In this document: one piece after another, positions 51,911 through 61,081 of the stretch
How the letters are laid out: each line of letters starts with the position of its first letter
How positions within the stretch are numbered: the stretch's first letter is position 1
Assembly: GCA_963806015.1 (NCBI GenBank)
Contig: CAWDWM010000001.1
Span: forward strand, 532,384-596,383
Origin: JAOPZW01 sp963806015
GTDB taxonomy: Bacteria > Actinomycetota > Thermoleophilia > Solirubrobacterales > Solirubrobacteraceae
Reading direction: 5' to 3'
DNA: 64,000 nucleotides
Translations under genes and position numbers: made by a program
The notes under the pieces: generated by a model
Told to the model about the DNA's origin: nothing
What the model saw: the letters and a program-made list of their open reading frames with translations, nothing else
Databases searched by the model: none

Positions 51911-53766
51911 GCCAGCGTGAAGCGCCCCACGAGCTGCTCGAGCTCGTCGGCGGTGCGCGCCAGTTCCTGGGCCGAAGCCGCGATCTGCTGGGTGGAGGCC
52001 GACGTCTGCTGGCTGGAGGCCGACACCTGCTCGGTGGTGGCCGAGGACTCCTGCGCCACGGCCGCGATCTCGCTGACGTCGTCGCGCATGCGCGTGGCGC
52101 CCGCCGCGATCTCCTGGGCGGCGGCGGCGATCTGCTCGATGCGCGAGTTCATGTCGTCGACGGAATCGCCGATGGCCTCGAAGGCCTCGCGCGCCTGCTC
52201 GACGGTGGCCGCCGACTCGTCGGTGCGCCGGGCGCCCTGCTCGACGACGTCGACCGCGAGGGCCGTCTGCTCCTGAATCTGCTCGATGAGACGCGTGATC
52301 AGCGTGGCGGAGCCCTTGGACTCCTCGGCCAGCTTGCGCACCTCGTCGGCCACGACGGCGAAGCCGCGGCCCTGTTCGCCGGCGCGCGCGGCCTCGATGG
52401 CCGCGTTGAGGGCGAGAAGGTTGGTCTGCGCGGCGATCGCGGTGATCGTCTCGACGATCCCGCTGATCTCCTGCGACTTGCCGGCCAGGCCCTGGATCGC
52501 CGTCGACACCTCGCGTGAGGCGTCGCGGACGCCGCTCATGGCGTCGGTGGCCTGGGCCGCGGCGGTGACGCCCTGGCGCGCGACCTCGCGCGTCTCCCGG
52601 GCGGCGCCGGCGGTGTCCTCGGTCGTGCGCGCCGTCTCCCCCACCGCGCTCGCCATCTGCTCGGCGGTGTTGCTCGCGGAGGCGACCATGATCACCTGGC
52701 GCTCGGCGCCGTTGGCGACGCTGCCCACGGCTCGCGTGATCTCCGCCATCGCGCGGCCCGTCTCCTCGGAGTTGGCGGCGACCTGCTCGGAGGCGACGCT
52801 CACGCCACGAGCGCTCAACGTCACCTGGCCGATCATGGCGCCGAGGTTGACGCGTGTGGTCTCGTAGGCGGCGATCGAGGCGCGCGCGCCGTCGATGAGC
52901 TCGTCGACCACCCTGCTGGCGGCGCCGATCTCGTCGCGTGCCCGCGAGCCGATCTTGGCCGTCCCCTGCTCCACGGTGACGGTGAGGTCGCCGTGCGCGG
53001 TGGCCTCCAGGGCGCGGCCGAGGCCGCTCAGACCCTTGTCGGTGACGTTGCGCAGGCGCTCGACCAGCACGGCCACCGGCCGGGTGATGGAGCGCGTGAT
53101 GACGAAGGCCATGACCGCGGACAGCCCGAGCGCCAGGGCGATGACGATGAGGATCGTCCGCTGACCGCTGTCGGCCTTGGCCGCCGTGGCGGCCAAGGCG
53201 TCGCGGTTCTCGTTCTCGAAGTCCCGGGCCAGCCTGGAGCGGGCGGTCTCGAACAGCGCAAGGGCCGGCATGACCTCGCCCGTGTAGACCGTACGCGAGG
53301 CGCTGCGCTGCTGGGCGCTGTCCGCATGGTGCACGGTCTCGGTGCGCGAGAGCGACACGGCCTTGGTGGAGGCCCGCAGGAAGGCGTCGCGCGCACCGGC
53401 GAGGTTGGCCAGGTCGCGCTTGGTGCGGGTGTCGGTGGCCAGCGGGGCGAGCTGGCGCATCTGGGTGACGACCTGCGCGTTGCCCTGGCCGATGCGCCAC
53501 GCGCTGACGTCCTGGTTCTGGAGCTCTCCGTCGTAGACGTAGAGATGGCTCACGATCTCGTGCGCGTTGGACTGCGCGTTGAGGCCGAGCGACGAGACGA
53601 GGCCGAGCGCCTTGAGCCGGTTGGCCGACGAGGACGAGGTCGAGGAGAGGTCCAGCGAGCGGCTCGCACTCACCCCTACCAGGCCGACGACCAGCAACGC
53701 GGCGGCGAGGATCGCGAAGGCGGCGGCCAGGCGCGCGCCCAGGGGCACGAGGCGGAGGAGATGCAC
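51907..53766 (-). CDS. methyl-accepting chemotaxis protein
   Basis: A 619-residue chemoreceptor. Membrane helix 1 is at residues about 13-32, followed by an extracellular helical sensor domain (residues about 35-205), helix 2 at about 207-228, HAMP (about 230-285), and the signalling domain with the highly conserved tip EAARAGEQGRGFAVVADEVRKLAEES (about residue 470). The C-terminus has no CheR-binding pentapeptide. The start is GTG 53766. It is coupled to the GGDEF/HD-GYP gene. No che operon is seen in the window; ligand unknown. Confidence 0.92.
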   Translation of the reverse strand: MHLLRLVPLGARLAAAFAILAAALLVVGLVGVSASRSLDLSSTSSSSANRLKALGLVSSLGLNAQSNAHEIVSHLYVYDGELQNQDVSAWRIGQGNAQVVTQMRQLAPLATDTRTKRDLANLAGARDAFLRASTKAVSLSRTETVHHADSAQQRSASRTVYTGEVMPALALFETARSRLARDFENENRDALAATAAKADSGQRTILIVIALALGLSAVMAFVITRSITRPVAVLVERLRNVTDKGLSGLGRALEATAHGDLTVTVEQGTAKIGSRARDEIGAASRVVDELIDGARASIAAYETTRVNLGAMIGQVTLSARGVSVASEQVAANSEETGRAMAEITRAVGSVANGAERQVIMVASASNTAEQMASAVGETARTTEDTAGAARETREVARQGVTAAAQATDAMSGVRDASREVSTAIQGLAGKSQEISGIVETITAIAAQTNLLALNAAIEAARAGEQGRGFAVVADEVRKLAEESKGSATLITRLIEQIQEQTALAVDVVEQGARRTDESAATVEQAREAFEAIGDSVDDMNSRIEQIAAAAQEIAAGATRMRDDVSEIAAVAQESSATTEQVSASSQQTSASTQQIAASAQELARTADELEQLVGRFTLA

Positions 53767-53817
53767 CCCCGTGTAGGTCGGCGCGCGGCCGCTCGGCTTG
53801 AGCGCCGGGCGGGCCTG

Positions 53818-54048
53818 CTACCAGGGCTTCTTGATCAACAGGATGGTGTTGACCGCAAAGGCGATGGCGAAGCCGACCGTCCAGCGATTGAGATTGCGCT
53901 CGACGAGCGAGCCGCCGCCCAGGGGACCCTGCCCGCTGCCGACGCCGAACGCGCCGGACAGCCCTGCATCCTTCCCCGAGTGCATGAGGATCAGGAAGAT
54001 CAGGACGATGCAGATCACGACCTGGAGGACGGAGAGGATCAGTTCCAT
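53818..54048 (-). CDS. secG: preprotein translocase subunit SecG
   Basis: A 76-residue inner-membrane protein of the Sec translocon. Two membrane helices (SVLQVVICIVLIFLILMHS and RWTVGFAIAFAVNTILLI) flank the conserved HSGKDAGLSGAFG segment, and the C-terminus is IKKPW. Size is normal. It lies 51 nt from the start of the chemoreceptor gene, and no other sec gene is nearby. Confidence 0.92.
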   Translation of the reverse strand: MELILSVLQVVICIVLIFLILMHSGKDAGLSGAFGVGSGQGPLGGGSLVERNLNRWTVGFAIAFAVNTILLIKKPW

Positions 54049-54106
54049 CGCAGCTGATGGTACCGGGCCCCTCCGCCTCCGGGCCGCGCCCTACCTCCTC
54101 CGAGTG

Positions 54107-54661
54107 CTAGGCCTTGGCCGTCTCGGCCTTGGCGCCCTGGCAGTCGTGCCCGCCGGCGCCGCTCTGGGCGGCGCGCGCGTGACGCTTGAGGCCGCCGTGC
54201 TTGTGATGGCGCTTGTGGCCATGACCGAAGCCCTTGTGGCGTCCGGTCACCGGCGCCAGCGCGGCCGAGGCGACGGTGGTGTCGCCCTCCTTGACGACGA
54301 CCGTATAGGTCGCGCCGTCGGTGGCGTTGAACGTGTCGGACTTGACGAAGCCCTTGAGCTTGCCCTTGTCGTCGGTCGTCGCCGTCGTCGTCGGAAAGTC
54401 CGAGACGCCGTCGAGCGCGAACGAGTAGGCCGTGTTCGGCTTGAGGTTGCGCATCTTGACGGCGAGCAGGTTCTTGCTCGCGCCGTCCAACAGCAGGGCG
54501 CGCCCGCCGATGGCGGTAGCGGGGTCGGTAACAGCGGCCGTGCCGGCGACCTTGCCGGCGTAGACCTTCGTGGTGTTCGCACCGTGGTGGGCGCTGGCGG
54601 TCCCGGTGAGGGCCAGCAGCGCGCTGCACGCCAGGGCGATGATCTTCGTTTTGGCGTTCAT
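54107..54661 (-). CDS. secreted His/Lys-rich hypothetical protein
   Basis: A 184-residue exported protein with a signal peptide (IIALACSALLALTGTASA, cleavage near residue 24). The middle is beta-rich with Thr/Val/Asp patterns (NLKPNTAYSFALDGV, ATYTVVVKEGDTTV), suggestive of a beta-sandwich or Ig-like fold. The C-terminal 45 residues are Gly/His/Lys-rich (GRHKGFGHGHKRHHKHGG), likely metal- or polymer-binding. A similar His-rich stretch occurs in the secreted protein at 34436. No family recognised. It ends 58 nt before the secG gene. Confidence 0.75.
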   Translation of the reverse strand: MNAKTKIIALACSALLALTGTASAHHGANTTKVYAGKVAGTAAVTDPATAIGGRALLLDGASKNLLAVKMRNLKPNTAYSFALDGVSDFPTTTATTDDKGKLKGFVKSDTFNATDGATYTVVVKEGDTTVASAALAPVTGRHKGFGHGHKRHHKHGGLKRHARAAQSGAGGHDCQGAKAETAKA

Positions 54662-54699
54662 GGGGGCTCCAACGCCGTGCGGGAGCCCAGGTTGGAAGG

Positions 54700-54978
54700 T
54701 CAGCCCAGCTCGTCTAAACGCCGCAGCAGGTCCATCGCCTCGGCGCGCAGCTCGCGATCCAGCGCGCGCCAGTCCTCCTGGGACAGCTTGCCGGTGCGGT
54801 AGTCGAGCTCGGCGTCGCGGATCTCGCGGTACTTGGCCTCCTTGGCCGCCTCGAGGTCGTCGCGGCGCGCGCCCTCGGCCTCGTCGGCGGCGCCGGCGCC
54901 GGTGCGCAGCGGCCCGCTCACCAGCCAGACGACGACGCCGAGCAGCACGATGACGATCAGCGGGGCCAGGACGTCCAC
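54700..54978 (-). CDS. short membrane-anchored protein downstream of ccmF
   Basis: A 92-residue protein: membrane helix at residues 3-22 (VLAPLIVIVLLGVVVWLVSG), then a charged coiled-coil-like region (EAEGARRDDLEAAKEAKYREIRDAELDYRTGKLSQEDWRALDRELRAEAMDLL). The pattern YREIRDAELDYRTGKLS.ED is that of the short CcmI-like or SHOCT-like proteins next to cytochrome c maturation genes in actinobacteria. It lies 13 nt after the ccmF stop and may help the haem lyase complex. Function not proven. Confidence 0.8.
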   Translation of the reverse strand: MDVLAPLIVIVLLGVVVWLVSGPLRTGAGAADEAEGARRDDLEAAKEAKYREIRDAELDYRTGKLSQEDWRALDRELRAEAMDLLRRLDELG

Positions 54979-54991
54979 CGAGGCGAGCGCG

Positions 54992-57154
54992 CTACGCGCG
55001 GTCCAGATCCTGCGCCACGCGCGCGGCGTAGCCGGCCCGCACCCGGCCGCGGGCCGCGTCGGGTGCCGGCCACAGCGCGATCAGCCCGCCGGCGAAGACG
55101 ATCAGCCCGCCGAGCCAGATCCAGGCGACCAGGGGCGAGACGAGCAGGCGGAACTGGGCCGGGAAGACGCCGCGCTCGTAGACCCCGATCAGGCCGCTCA
55201 CCGCCCGCTCCTGCTGGGCGACGGGCTTGTCGGCCGTCCGCTCCGCGACGCTGTCGATGACCTTGTTGAGGTATTCGGGGTCGGGCTGGATGACGGTCCA
55301 GACGTCACGCAGCGGGCCGGCCTTCATCCCGACCTCGGAGGTCGCCTCGCCCTCGAAGAGCCCGCGCACCAGTCCGCCCGAGGCGAACGGCGCCGCGGAC
55401 GGGTAGTAGCCGCGCTCGGTGTGCAGCCGCCCGACCTTGTGGCCGTCCTTGCGCACGTCGAGCACCGCGCCGAGCGCGATCCGTTCGACCCCGCCGTCGC
55501 GGTCGACCACGCGCGCGGTCGGCTTGACGTAGGTGATCTGGTAGCCGCCGACCGCCGCCGTCTTGCCCGGTGTCAGGCGCACGTCGCGGGCCTGCTGGAA
55601 GGCCGATGAGGCCGCGACCCCGACGAAGAGCACGGCCATGCCGAGGTGGACCGTGTAGCCGCCGTAGCGCCGGCGGTTGCGCCGCACGAGGCTCACGACC
55701 GCGCGTGCGGGCCCTTCCGAGGTCATCGCGCGGCGCGCGCCCACGCCCCGCCACAGCTCCTGGCCGAGGACGCCGACCACGAAGGTCGCGAAGACGAACA
55801 TGATCAGCGCCGTGATGCTGCCGGTCACGCCGAAGCCCAGCAGCGCGATGAGGGTCACCACCGCGACGGCCGTCGGCCACAGGAAGTTGCGCCGCACGTT
55901 GGCCAGCGTGGCCCGGCGCCACGCGATGACGGGCCCGATCCCCGAGAGCAGGACCAGCACCAGGGCCAGCGGCACCGTGTAGCGGTTGAACCACGGCGGC
56001 CCCACGGCGGCCTTCGTCCCGGTGACCGCCTCGGAGATGAGCGGGAAGAAGGTGCCCCAGAAGACCACGAAGGCCAGCCCGACGAGCACGAGGTTGTTGC
56101 CCAGGAAGGCGGCCTCGCGCGAGAGCAGCGAGTCGAGGCGGTGCTCGGAGCGCAGGGCCGCCCGCCGCGAGACGACCAGGTAGACCGAGCCCGCGATCAT
56201 CACCCCGATGAGCGACACGAAGGGCACGCCCAGCGTCGAGGCCCCGAAGGCGTGGATCGAGTCGAGGATCCCCGAGCGCACGAGGAAGGTCCCCAGCACC
56301 GCCAGCGTGCCGGTGGCGAGGATGAGCGAGACGTTCCACACCTTCAGCATCCCGCGCTTCTCCTGCACCATCACCGAGTGCAGGAACGCCGTGCCCGTCA
56401 GCCACGGCAGCAGCGACGCGTTCTCCACCGGATCCCACGCCCAATAGCCGCCCCAGCCCAGCTCGGCGTAGGACCAGCGCGCGCCCAGCAGGATGCCGAT
56501 GCCCAGGAAGAACCACGCCGCCAGCGCGAAGCGCCGCGTGGCCCGGATCCAGTCGGCGTCGACGCGGCGCACGACGAGCGCCCCGATGGCGAACGCGAAG
56601 GGCACCGCCCACAGCGTGTAGCCCGAGTACAGCATCGGGGGGTGGATCATCATGCTCGGGTGGCGCAGCAGCGGGTTCAGGCCGCTGCCCTCGGGCGGCG
56701 CGTTGGCCACGGTCCCGAACGGCGACACCGCGAAGACGAGCAGCGCGGTGAAGAACGCCCCGAAGCCCAGCAGCACCGCCGTCGCGTAGGGCGCCACGTC
56801 GCGCAGGCGCCGGCGCACGAGGAAGAGCACGAGGCTCGACCACAGCGACAGCAGCCACACCCACAGCAGCAGCGAGCCCTCCTGCGAGGACCACGCCGCG
56901 GCCGCGCGGTAGAAGGTCGGCGTGGTGGTCGAGGAATGCGTGGCCACGACGTCGAAGTGGAAGTCCGAGCGCAGGAAGGCGACCTCGAGGACCGCGAAGG
57001 CGGCGCTCGTCAGCAGCGCCAGCCCGTAGACCGAGCGCCGGCCGGAGGCGACCCAATCGCGGCGCCCGGCGCGCGCGCCGTACAGCGAGGCGCCGATGCC
57101 GTAGGCGCACGTCGCGAGCGCGAGGATCAGGCAGGCCTGGCCGACGGGGGCCAT
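54992..57154 (-). CDS. ccmF: cytochrome c haem lyase CcmF
   Basis: A 720-residue multi-spanning membrane protein of the System I haem lyase. The WWD haem-handling motif is YWAWDPVENASLLPW (about residue 235), and conserved His residues occur in LLRHPSMMIHPPMLYSGY (about 160) and YGGYTVHLGMAVLFVG (about 500). About fourteen helices are predicted, with a large periplasmic loop near the C-terminus. It follows ccmE by 4 nt. The remaining cytochrome maturation genes (tlpA, ccmH, ccdA) are 4 kb away; ccmA-D are not in the window. Confidence 0.92.
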   Translation of the reverse strand: MAPVGQACLILALATCAYGIGASLYGARAGRRDWVASGRRSVYGLALLTSAAFAVLEVAFLRSDFHFDVVATHSSTTTPTFYRAAAAWSSQEGSLLLWVWLLSLWSSLVLFLVRRRLRDVAPYATAVLLGFGAFFTALLVFAVSPFGTVANAPPEGSGLNPLLRHPSMMIHPPMLYSGYTLWAVPFAFAIGALVVRRVDADWIRATRRFALAAWFFLGIGILLGARWSYAELGWGGYWAWDPVENASLLPWLTGTAFLHSVMVQEKRGMLKVWNVSLILATGTLAVLGTFLVRSGILDSIHAFGASTLGVPFVSLIGVMIAGSVYLVVSRRAALRSEHRLDSLLSREAAFLGNNLVLVGLAFVVFWGTFFPLISEAVTGTKAAVGPPWFNRYTVPLALVLVLLSGIGPVIAWRRATLANVRRNFLWPTAVAVVTLIALLGFGVTGSITALIMFVFATFVVGVLGQELWRGVGARRAMTSEGPARAVVSLVRRNRRRYGGYTVHLGMAVLFVGVAASSAFQQARDVRLTPGKTAAVGGYQITYVKPTARVVDRDGGVERIALGAVLDVRKDGHKVGRLHTERGYYPSAAPFASGGLVRGLFEGEATSEVGMKAGPLRDVWTVIQPDPEYLNKVIDSVAERTADKPVAQQERAVSGLIGVYERGVFPAQFRLLVSPLVAWIWLGGLIVFAGGLIALWPAPDAARGRVRAGYAARVAQDLDRA

Positions 57155-57158
57155 GGCG

Positions 57159-57566
57159 TCAGCTCTGCGAGGCCGGCTTGTCGGTGAACTTCGACGGGCA
57201 TTTCGTCACCAGCGAGTCCTTCTCGCCTACGAACAGCCCGCCGGACTTGCGCACGGTGACGATGACCTCGCGCCCGTTCTTGAAGGGGTCGGGGACCGCG
57301 CCCACGTAGCGGACGGGCACCGAGGCGTGGCCGTTGCGGTCGCGCACGCGGAACAGCGTCGCGTTGCCGCGCTTCTCGATCGAGCCGTCCACGACCTTGC
57401 CGGTGAGCTGGTAGGAGCGCCCGGTGTCGGCGCTGGCCAGCAGCCGGGAGGGCTGAACCGCCGGGCTGGACGCGGAGAAGCTCGTATAGACCAGCGCACC
57501 GGCCAGCAGGAGCGCGGCCGTGAGGGCCACGACGAGGCGGATGCGGCGCTTGCGAGAGGGATCCAT
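57159..57566 (-). CDS. ccmE: cytochrome c maturation haem chaperone CcmE (Cys-type)
   Basis: A 135-residue haem chaperone with a single membrane helix (residues 9-29) and an OB-fold periplasmic domain (SYQLTGKVVDGSIEKRG, FRVRDRNGHASVPVRYVGAVPDPFKNGREVIVTV). The usual haem-binding motif is HxxxY. Here the C-terminal segment reads LVTKCPSKFTDKP: Cys replaces His, as in the CxxxY-type CcmE of archaea and some bacteria, and Tyr is replaced by Phe. It precedes ccmF in one operon. Confidence 0.88.
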   Translation of the reverse strand: MDPSRKRRIRLVVALTAALLLAGALVYTSFSASSPAVQPSRLLASADTGRSYQLTGKVVDGSIEKRGNATLFRVRDRNGHASVPVRYVGAVPDPFKNGREVIVTVRKSGGLFVGEKDSLVTKCPSKFTDKPASQS

Positions 57567-57712
57567 GCGCTGCTCGCAGTCTATTGAGCGCTCGCGGCGG
57601 ACGATCCATCAGTCCAGCGCGAGCGCGCCCGGCTCAATGTTTCCTAACACAACCCCGACGTGAGACGAGAAACCTTCGGCCCGTTAATGCGTCTGTATGA
57701 ACTAGAGCCACG

Positions 57713-57955
57713 ATGCGCGTTCGTTCCAATCGCAATCAGTCCGAAGCCCGCACCCGCCCGGGGCTGCTGCGCCGCCCGCACGGGTCGTCCCCGGCGCCCG
57801 CGCCCACCGACGATCTGGTCGACGAGCGCCGCCTGCGCGAGTCCGGCGGGCCCGACGATCGCGCGATGTACACCTGCTCGTGCGGCTACGTCTTCGAGGC
57901 CGACGTCACCACGTCGGTGACGTGCCCGCACTGCGGGACCGCCCAGGCCTGGTAG
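57713..57955 (+). CDS. small zinc-ribbon protein
   Basis: An 80-residue protein whose C-terminal part is a rubredoxin/zinc-ribbon: YTCSCGYVFEADVTTSVTCPHCGTAQAW, with two CxxC-like pairs. The N-terminal 50 residues are basic and Pro-rich, without structure, and ATG 57869 could also be the start (29 residues). The gap 57567-57712 upstream holds no gene. The protein probably binds Zn2+ or Fe; partner unknown. Confidence 0.65.
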   Translation: MRVRSNRNQSEARTRPGLLRRPHGSSPAPAPTDDLVDERRLRESGGPDDRAMYTCSCGYVFEADVTTSVTCPHCGTAQAW

Positions 57956-58003
57956 CGCCCGAACTGCGCTGGTCCACGCGGTAGTCGGGAATACTGGGCG
58001 ACG

Positions 58004-58414
58004 ATGGTCGTCGGCCGTAGACTGCTCGCCGCGCTGCTCATCGCCCTCATGGCGATCGGCTCGATCCTCCTCTGGCTCGGGATCCCGGTCGGCTGGCTGT
58101 ACCTCGTCTCGCGGCTGGTGAAGTCCTCCCAGCCGTCGATGGGGCCTTACGTGCTGCTGATCGTCGGCATCCCGGCCTCGATGATCGTGGTGGGCAAGGC
58201 GCTGTCGAAGCTCAACCGCGTCTACGGCGAGGTCACGGGCACGACGCCGACCACGCGCGTGCGCAGCCCGTGGATGAAGTCGATGCGCGGCGAGCGCGAC
58301 AGCGGTCGCGAGCGCACCGTCCTCGACGTCGTGATGGTGTGGAGCGTCGCCCTGGCCCTGTTGTGCTTCGGCGTCTGGTTCTTCGCCTTCGCCGGCTCCA
58401 GCCTGCCGAGCTAG
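58004..58414 (+). CDS. hypothetical membrane protein
   Basis: A 136-residue protein with three predicted membrane helices: residues about 6-34 (LLAALLIALMAIGSILLWLG), 47-66 (YVLLIVGIPASMIVVG) and 108-129 (VVMVWSVALALLCFGVWFFAF), joined by a basic cytosolic loop (PTTRVRSPWMKSMRGERDSGRER). No family recognised, although similar proteins appear common in these organisms. The TAG shares CTAG (58411-58414) with the stop of the convergent GH15 gene. Confidence 0.75.
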   Translation: MVVGRRLLAALLIALMAIGSILLWLGIPVGWLYLVSRLVKSSQPSMGPYVLLIVGIPASMIVVGKALSKLNRVYGEVTGTTPTTRVRSPWMKSMRGERDSGRERTVLDVVMVWSVALALLCFGVWFFAFAGSSLPS

Positions 58415-60579
58415 CAGCTGCGCGCGTAACGACAGGCCACGATGCTCGGCTGCTCGACCGGATGGCCGGCGTCGATCGACCACGCCAGGCGCACGAACTG
58501 GGCGTGCGACCACGCCAGCGGCGTCGCCGACAGGGTGCCCTCCCCCTTCGGGAAGCCGGGCGTGCCCGACGGCGGCTGGTCGTCCCACACCTGCTCGGGG
58601 ATCAGGCCGCCCTCGTTGGCGGCGCCCGCCATCGCGGCCAGCTCGGCGTTGGCCGGGCTCCCGGCGAGCAGGTTGTACTCCCCGCGCTCGCCGGAGAAGA
58701 TCGGCCACGCGCGGCCGCGGGTGGCGCGGCTGTCGGGCGGGAACGAGTTCCACGGCTGCCCGTCGAGCTGCTCCCCGTAGCCGTCGAAGTTGGCGCGGTG
58801 CCAGAAGCGCCCGTTGGGGGTGTCCACCGCGAGCTGCTGGTCGACGACGGCGATCGAGTTGAGGATCGTCGGGTCGTCGGCGCGCTTGACGCCGAGCCGC
58901 ACGAGCTCCAGGAAGCTGGGGTCGACGACGGTGCGCTCGTCGGCCGCGCTCGGCCCGCTGTCGCCGATCGAGTACGTGCTGCCGTCGTTCGGGTTGGCGT
59001 CCTTGGTCAGGCGCAGGTAGTAGGGCTTGTCGGAGTACGGGCCGTTGGTGGTGGCCGTCCAGCTCTCGACGCTCTTCTGCCACTGGTCGGCGGTCGCCTC
59101 GTAGGTCGCCGCGCTCGCGTCGTCGCCCGCCTTGCGCGCCAGGTCGGCGGCGCAGATCAGTCCGGCGATCTCCGAGGCGATCGTGCCCGGCGACCAGCCG
59201 GACTGGTTCTCCCAGCGGTCCATGTCGGTCTGGGGCCCGGTCCTGACCAGCCAGTCGGCGGCCGGCTTGACGTGCTGGGCGTAGGTCGGCGCGTCGTCGC
59301 GGTGCAGCTGCCAGGCGAGGACGATCGGGAAGGCGACCTCGTCCTGCTGGGTGCCGTCCCAGTGCGGCGTGCCATCGACGAAGGTGTTCTGCCGGATGGA
59401 GCCGTCGGGGCGCTGCTGCTTGTCGAACACGAAGGTCAGCGCGCGCTCGGCGGCGCCGCGGTCGCCGGCCGCCATCAGCCCGGTGACGATCTGGTAGAGG
59501 TCGCGCGACCACACCGCGTGGTAGACGCCGGACTTGGGCGACTCGAAGCCCGTCCCCCATGCCCACGGCATCGTCGGCGAGGCGATGAACGCGCCACGGT
59601 TGGTCTTGTCCTCGTGGGCGGCGAGGGTCATGACCGACACGTCGTACTCCGAGCCGTAGGGCCTGGCGCTGTTCGGCTCGCGCTTGAGCGAGGCCAGGTA
59701 GCGGTGCCAGCCCTCGGCGTACGCGCCGGCGGCGCGCCAGAACCCCCGCTTCAGCGAGGTCTGCGCCGTGGCCAGCGCGGCGCTGCTGGTGTCGCCGAAG
59801 CCGAGGGCCAGCTGCAGGTGCTGATGGCGGCGCCCGTCGAGCTTGGTCTCGGCGGTCTGCACGACGTTGCCGGCCGGCGAGGAGCGGTACTGCCAGTCCA
59901 TGCGGTGGTCGTCGCGCAGGTCGGTCCAGCCGTCGCTGGCATCGAGGTAGCCCGTGGAGGTGCGGCCGAAGGACGGCTCGGCGACGAGCGCGCTGCCGGC
60001 ATCGGCGTCCTGGGTCAGCAGCGTGCCGTGCGAGGTCGTGCCCGAGTCGTCGTTGCCGTCGTTGCTCAGCGCCGGGTCGAGGTAGGCGTAGACCTTGTAC
60101 GGGCGCCCGGTCAGCGACTGGAAGCGCACGTCGACGAGCAGGGTGTTGCGCGACGGATCGCTGACGTAGGTCTTGATGATCCGGTAGCGCCCTGACTTCG
60201 CCGTGTTGATCTGGCGGTAGGTCAGGCTGCGCTTGTCGACGAGCTCGACGTGCTGGTTGGTGTCGTCGGTCTCGCGATCGGTGAAGGTCCTGCCGTCGGT
60301 GACGATGAGCTGCAGGTCGCGCACGGCCGGCGTGCCGAGGTCGGGGTAGAAGACCTCGGTCAGCTCGCCGCCCTGCAGCGTGTGCCAGAGCTTGCTCGTC
60401 CTCGACATCGCGGTGCCGAAGCCCTGCTTGTCGGCCGGCGTCCAGAACGCCTTCGCCCCGGGCGCCCCGGGCGCGGTGGCATTGGGCGCGGCGCCCGCGG
60501 CGGCGGGCACGACCACGGCGATGGCCAGAGCGAGGAACGCCGCGGACAGGCCGCGGCGGCAGCACGAAACAGGCGACAT
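58411..60579 (-). CDS. secreted GH15 glucoamylase/glucodextranase-like enzyme
   Basis: A 722-residue exported glycosidase. The signal peptide is residues 1-30 (LSAAFLALAIAVVVPAAAG). Domain N (residues about 35-300) is the beta-sandwich of bacterial glucoamylases (AFWTPADKQGFGTAMSRTSKLWHTLQGGELTEVFYPD), and domain A from about 310 is the (alpha/alpha)6 barrel: HAVWSRDLYQIVTGL, RWENQSGWSPGTIASEIAGL with the catalytic acid Glu, and EGTLSATPLAWSHAQFVRLAW with the base region. It releases glucose from alpha-glucans or dextran. It lies between the two halves of the cytochrome maturation set, unrelated to it. Confidence 0.9.
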   Translation of the reverse strand: MSPVSCCRRGLSAAFLALAIAVVVPAAAGAAPNATAPGAPGAKAFWTPADKQGFGTAMSRTSKLWHTLQGGELTEVFYPDLGTPAVRDLQLIVTDGRTFTDRETDDTNQHVELVDKRSLTYRQINTAKSGRYRIIKTYVSDPSRNTLLVDVRFQSLTGRPYKVYAYLDPALSNDGNDDSGTTSHGTLLTQDADAGSALVAEPSFGRTSTGYLDASDGWTDLRDDHRMDWQYRSSPAGNVVQTAETKLDGRRHQHLQLALGFGDTSSAALATAQTSLKRGFWRAAGAYAEGWHRYLASLKREPNSARPYGSEYDVSVMTLAAHEDKTNRGAFIASPTMPWAWGTGFESPKSGVYHAVWSRDLYQIVTGLMAAGDRGAAERALTFVFDKQQRPDGSIRQNTFVDGTPHWDGTQQDEVAFPIVLAWQLHRDDAPTYAQHVKPAADWLVRTGPQTDMDRWENQSGWSPGTIASEIAGLICAADLARKAGDDASAATYEATADQWQKSVESWTATTNGPYSDKPYYLRLTKDANPNDGSTYSIGDSGPSAADERTVVDPSFLELVRLGVKRADDPTILNSIAVVDQQLAVDTPNGRFWHRANFDGYGEQLDGQPWNSFPPDSRATRGRAWPIFSGERGEYNLLAGSPANAELAAMAGAANEGGLIPEQVWDDQPPSGTPGFPKGEGTLSATPLAWSHAQFVRLAWSIDAGHPVEQPSIVACRYARSC

Positions 60580-60659
60580 GAAGACGCTTCTCTCCCGACT
60601 TGGACGTCCTCTCGCTACCCGCCATCGCCCGCCGTCAACCCATGCGATGCTGTCGCGCG

Positions 60660-60965
60660 ATGGCCACCGCCGACCTCACCGTCATCGGCCTGGGCCGACC
60701 GGATTCCAGCGCCTCGGCCTACATCGCCGAGATCCAGCGCCGCCTGGCGGCCCAGGATCGCGTCCGCTTTCGCCTCCACGCGATGGGCACGTCCCTGGAG
60801 GGCTCGACCGAGGACATCCTGCGCATCGTGGGCGAGCTGCACGCGGTTCCGTTCGAGCTCGGCCTCCCGCGCGTGTACAGCGTGCTCAAGCTCGACGAGC
60901 GCCGCGACCGCGAGCAGACGCTGGACGACAAGGTCGCGTCGGTGGAGCGCCTGCTCGAGGGCTAG
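60660..60965 (+). CDS. MTH1187-family thiamine-binding (DUF77) protein
   Basis: A 101-residue ferredoxin-like-fold protein: DLTVIGLGRPDSSASAYIAEIQRRLAAQDRVRFRLHAMGTSLEGSTEDILRIVGELHAVPFELGLPRVYSVLKLDERRDREQTLDDKVASVERLLEG would be a full MTH1187 chain; key pieces are the LHAMGTSLEG strand and the RVYSVLKLDERRD strand. Members bind thiamine or related pyrimidines. ATG 60660 is chosen because the upstream 20 residues have no family character. It is divergent from the GH15 gene. Confidence 0.85.
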   Translation: MATADLTVIGLGRPDSSASAYIAEIQRRLAAQDRVRFRLHAMGTSLEGSTEDILRIVGELHAVPFELGLPRVYSVLKLDERRDREQTLDDKVASVERLLEG

Positions 60966-61081
60966 TAGCCGCAGTTCCTGAGCACGTTGTTCCTGCTGGG
61001 ATGCGCGGCGGATGGTGGAGGGGCGTTGGCGTGAAGTGTCCTGTGACCTCAGGGCAGGACGGAGGCGGGCAATCCACGCGA

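Noticed and set aside
57644..60625. 993-residue minus-strand frame across the GH15 gene
   Set aside because: Alternative frame of the GH15 gene, no domain recognised, overlaps the zinc-ribbon and membrane protein genes.
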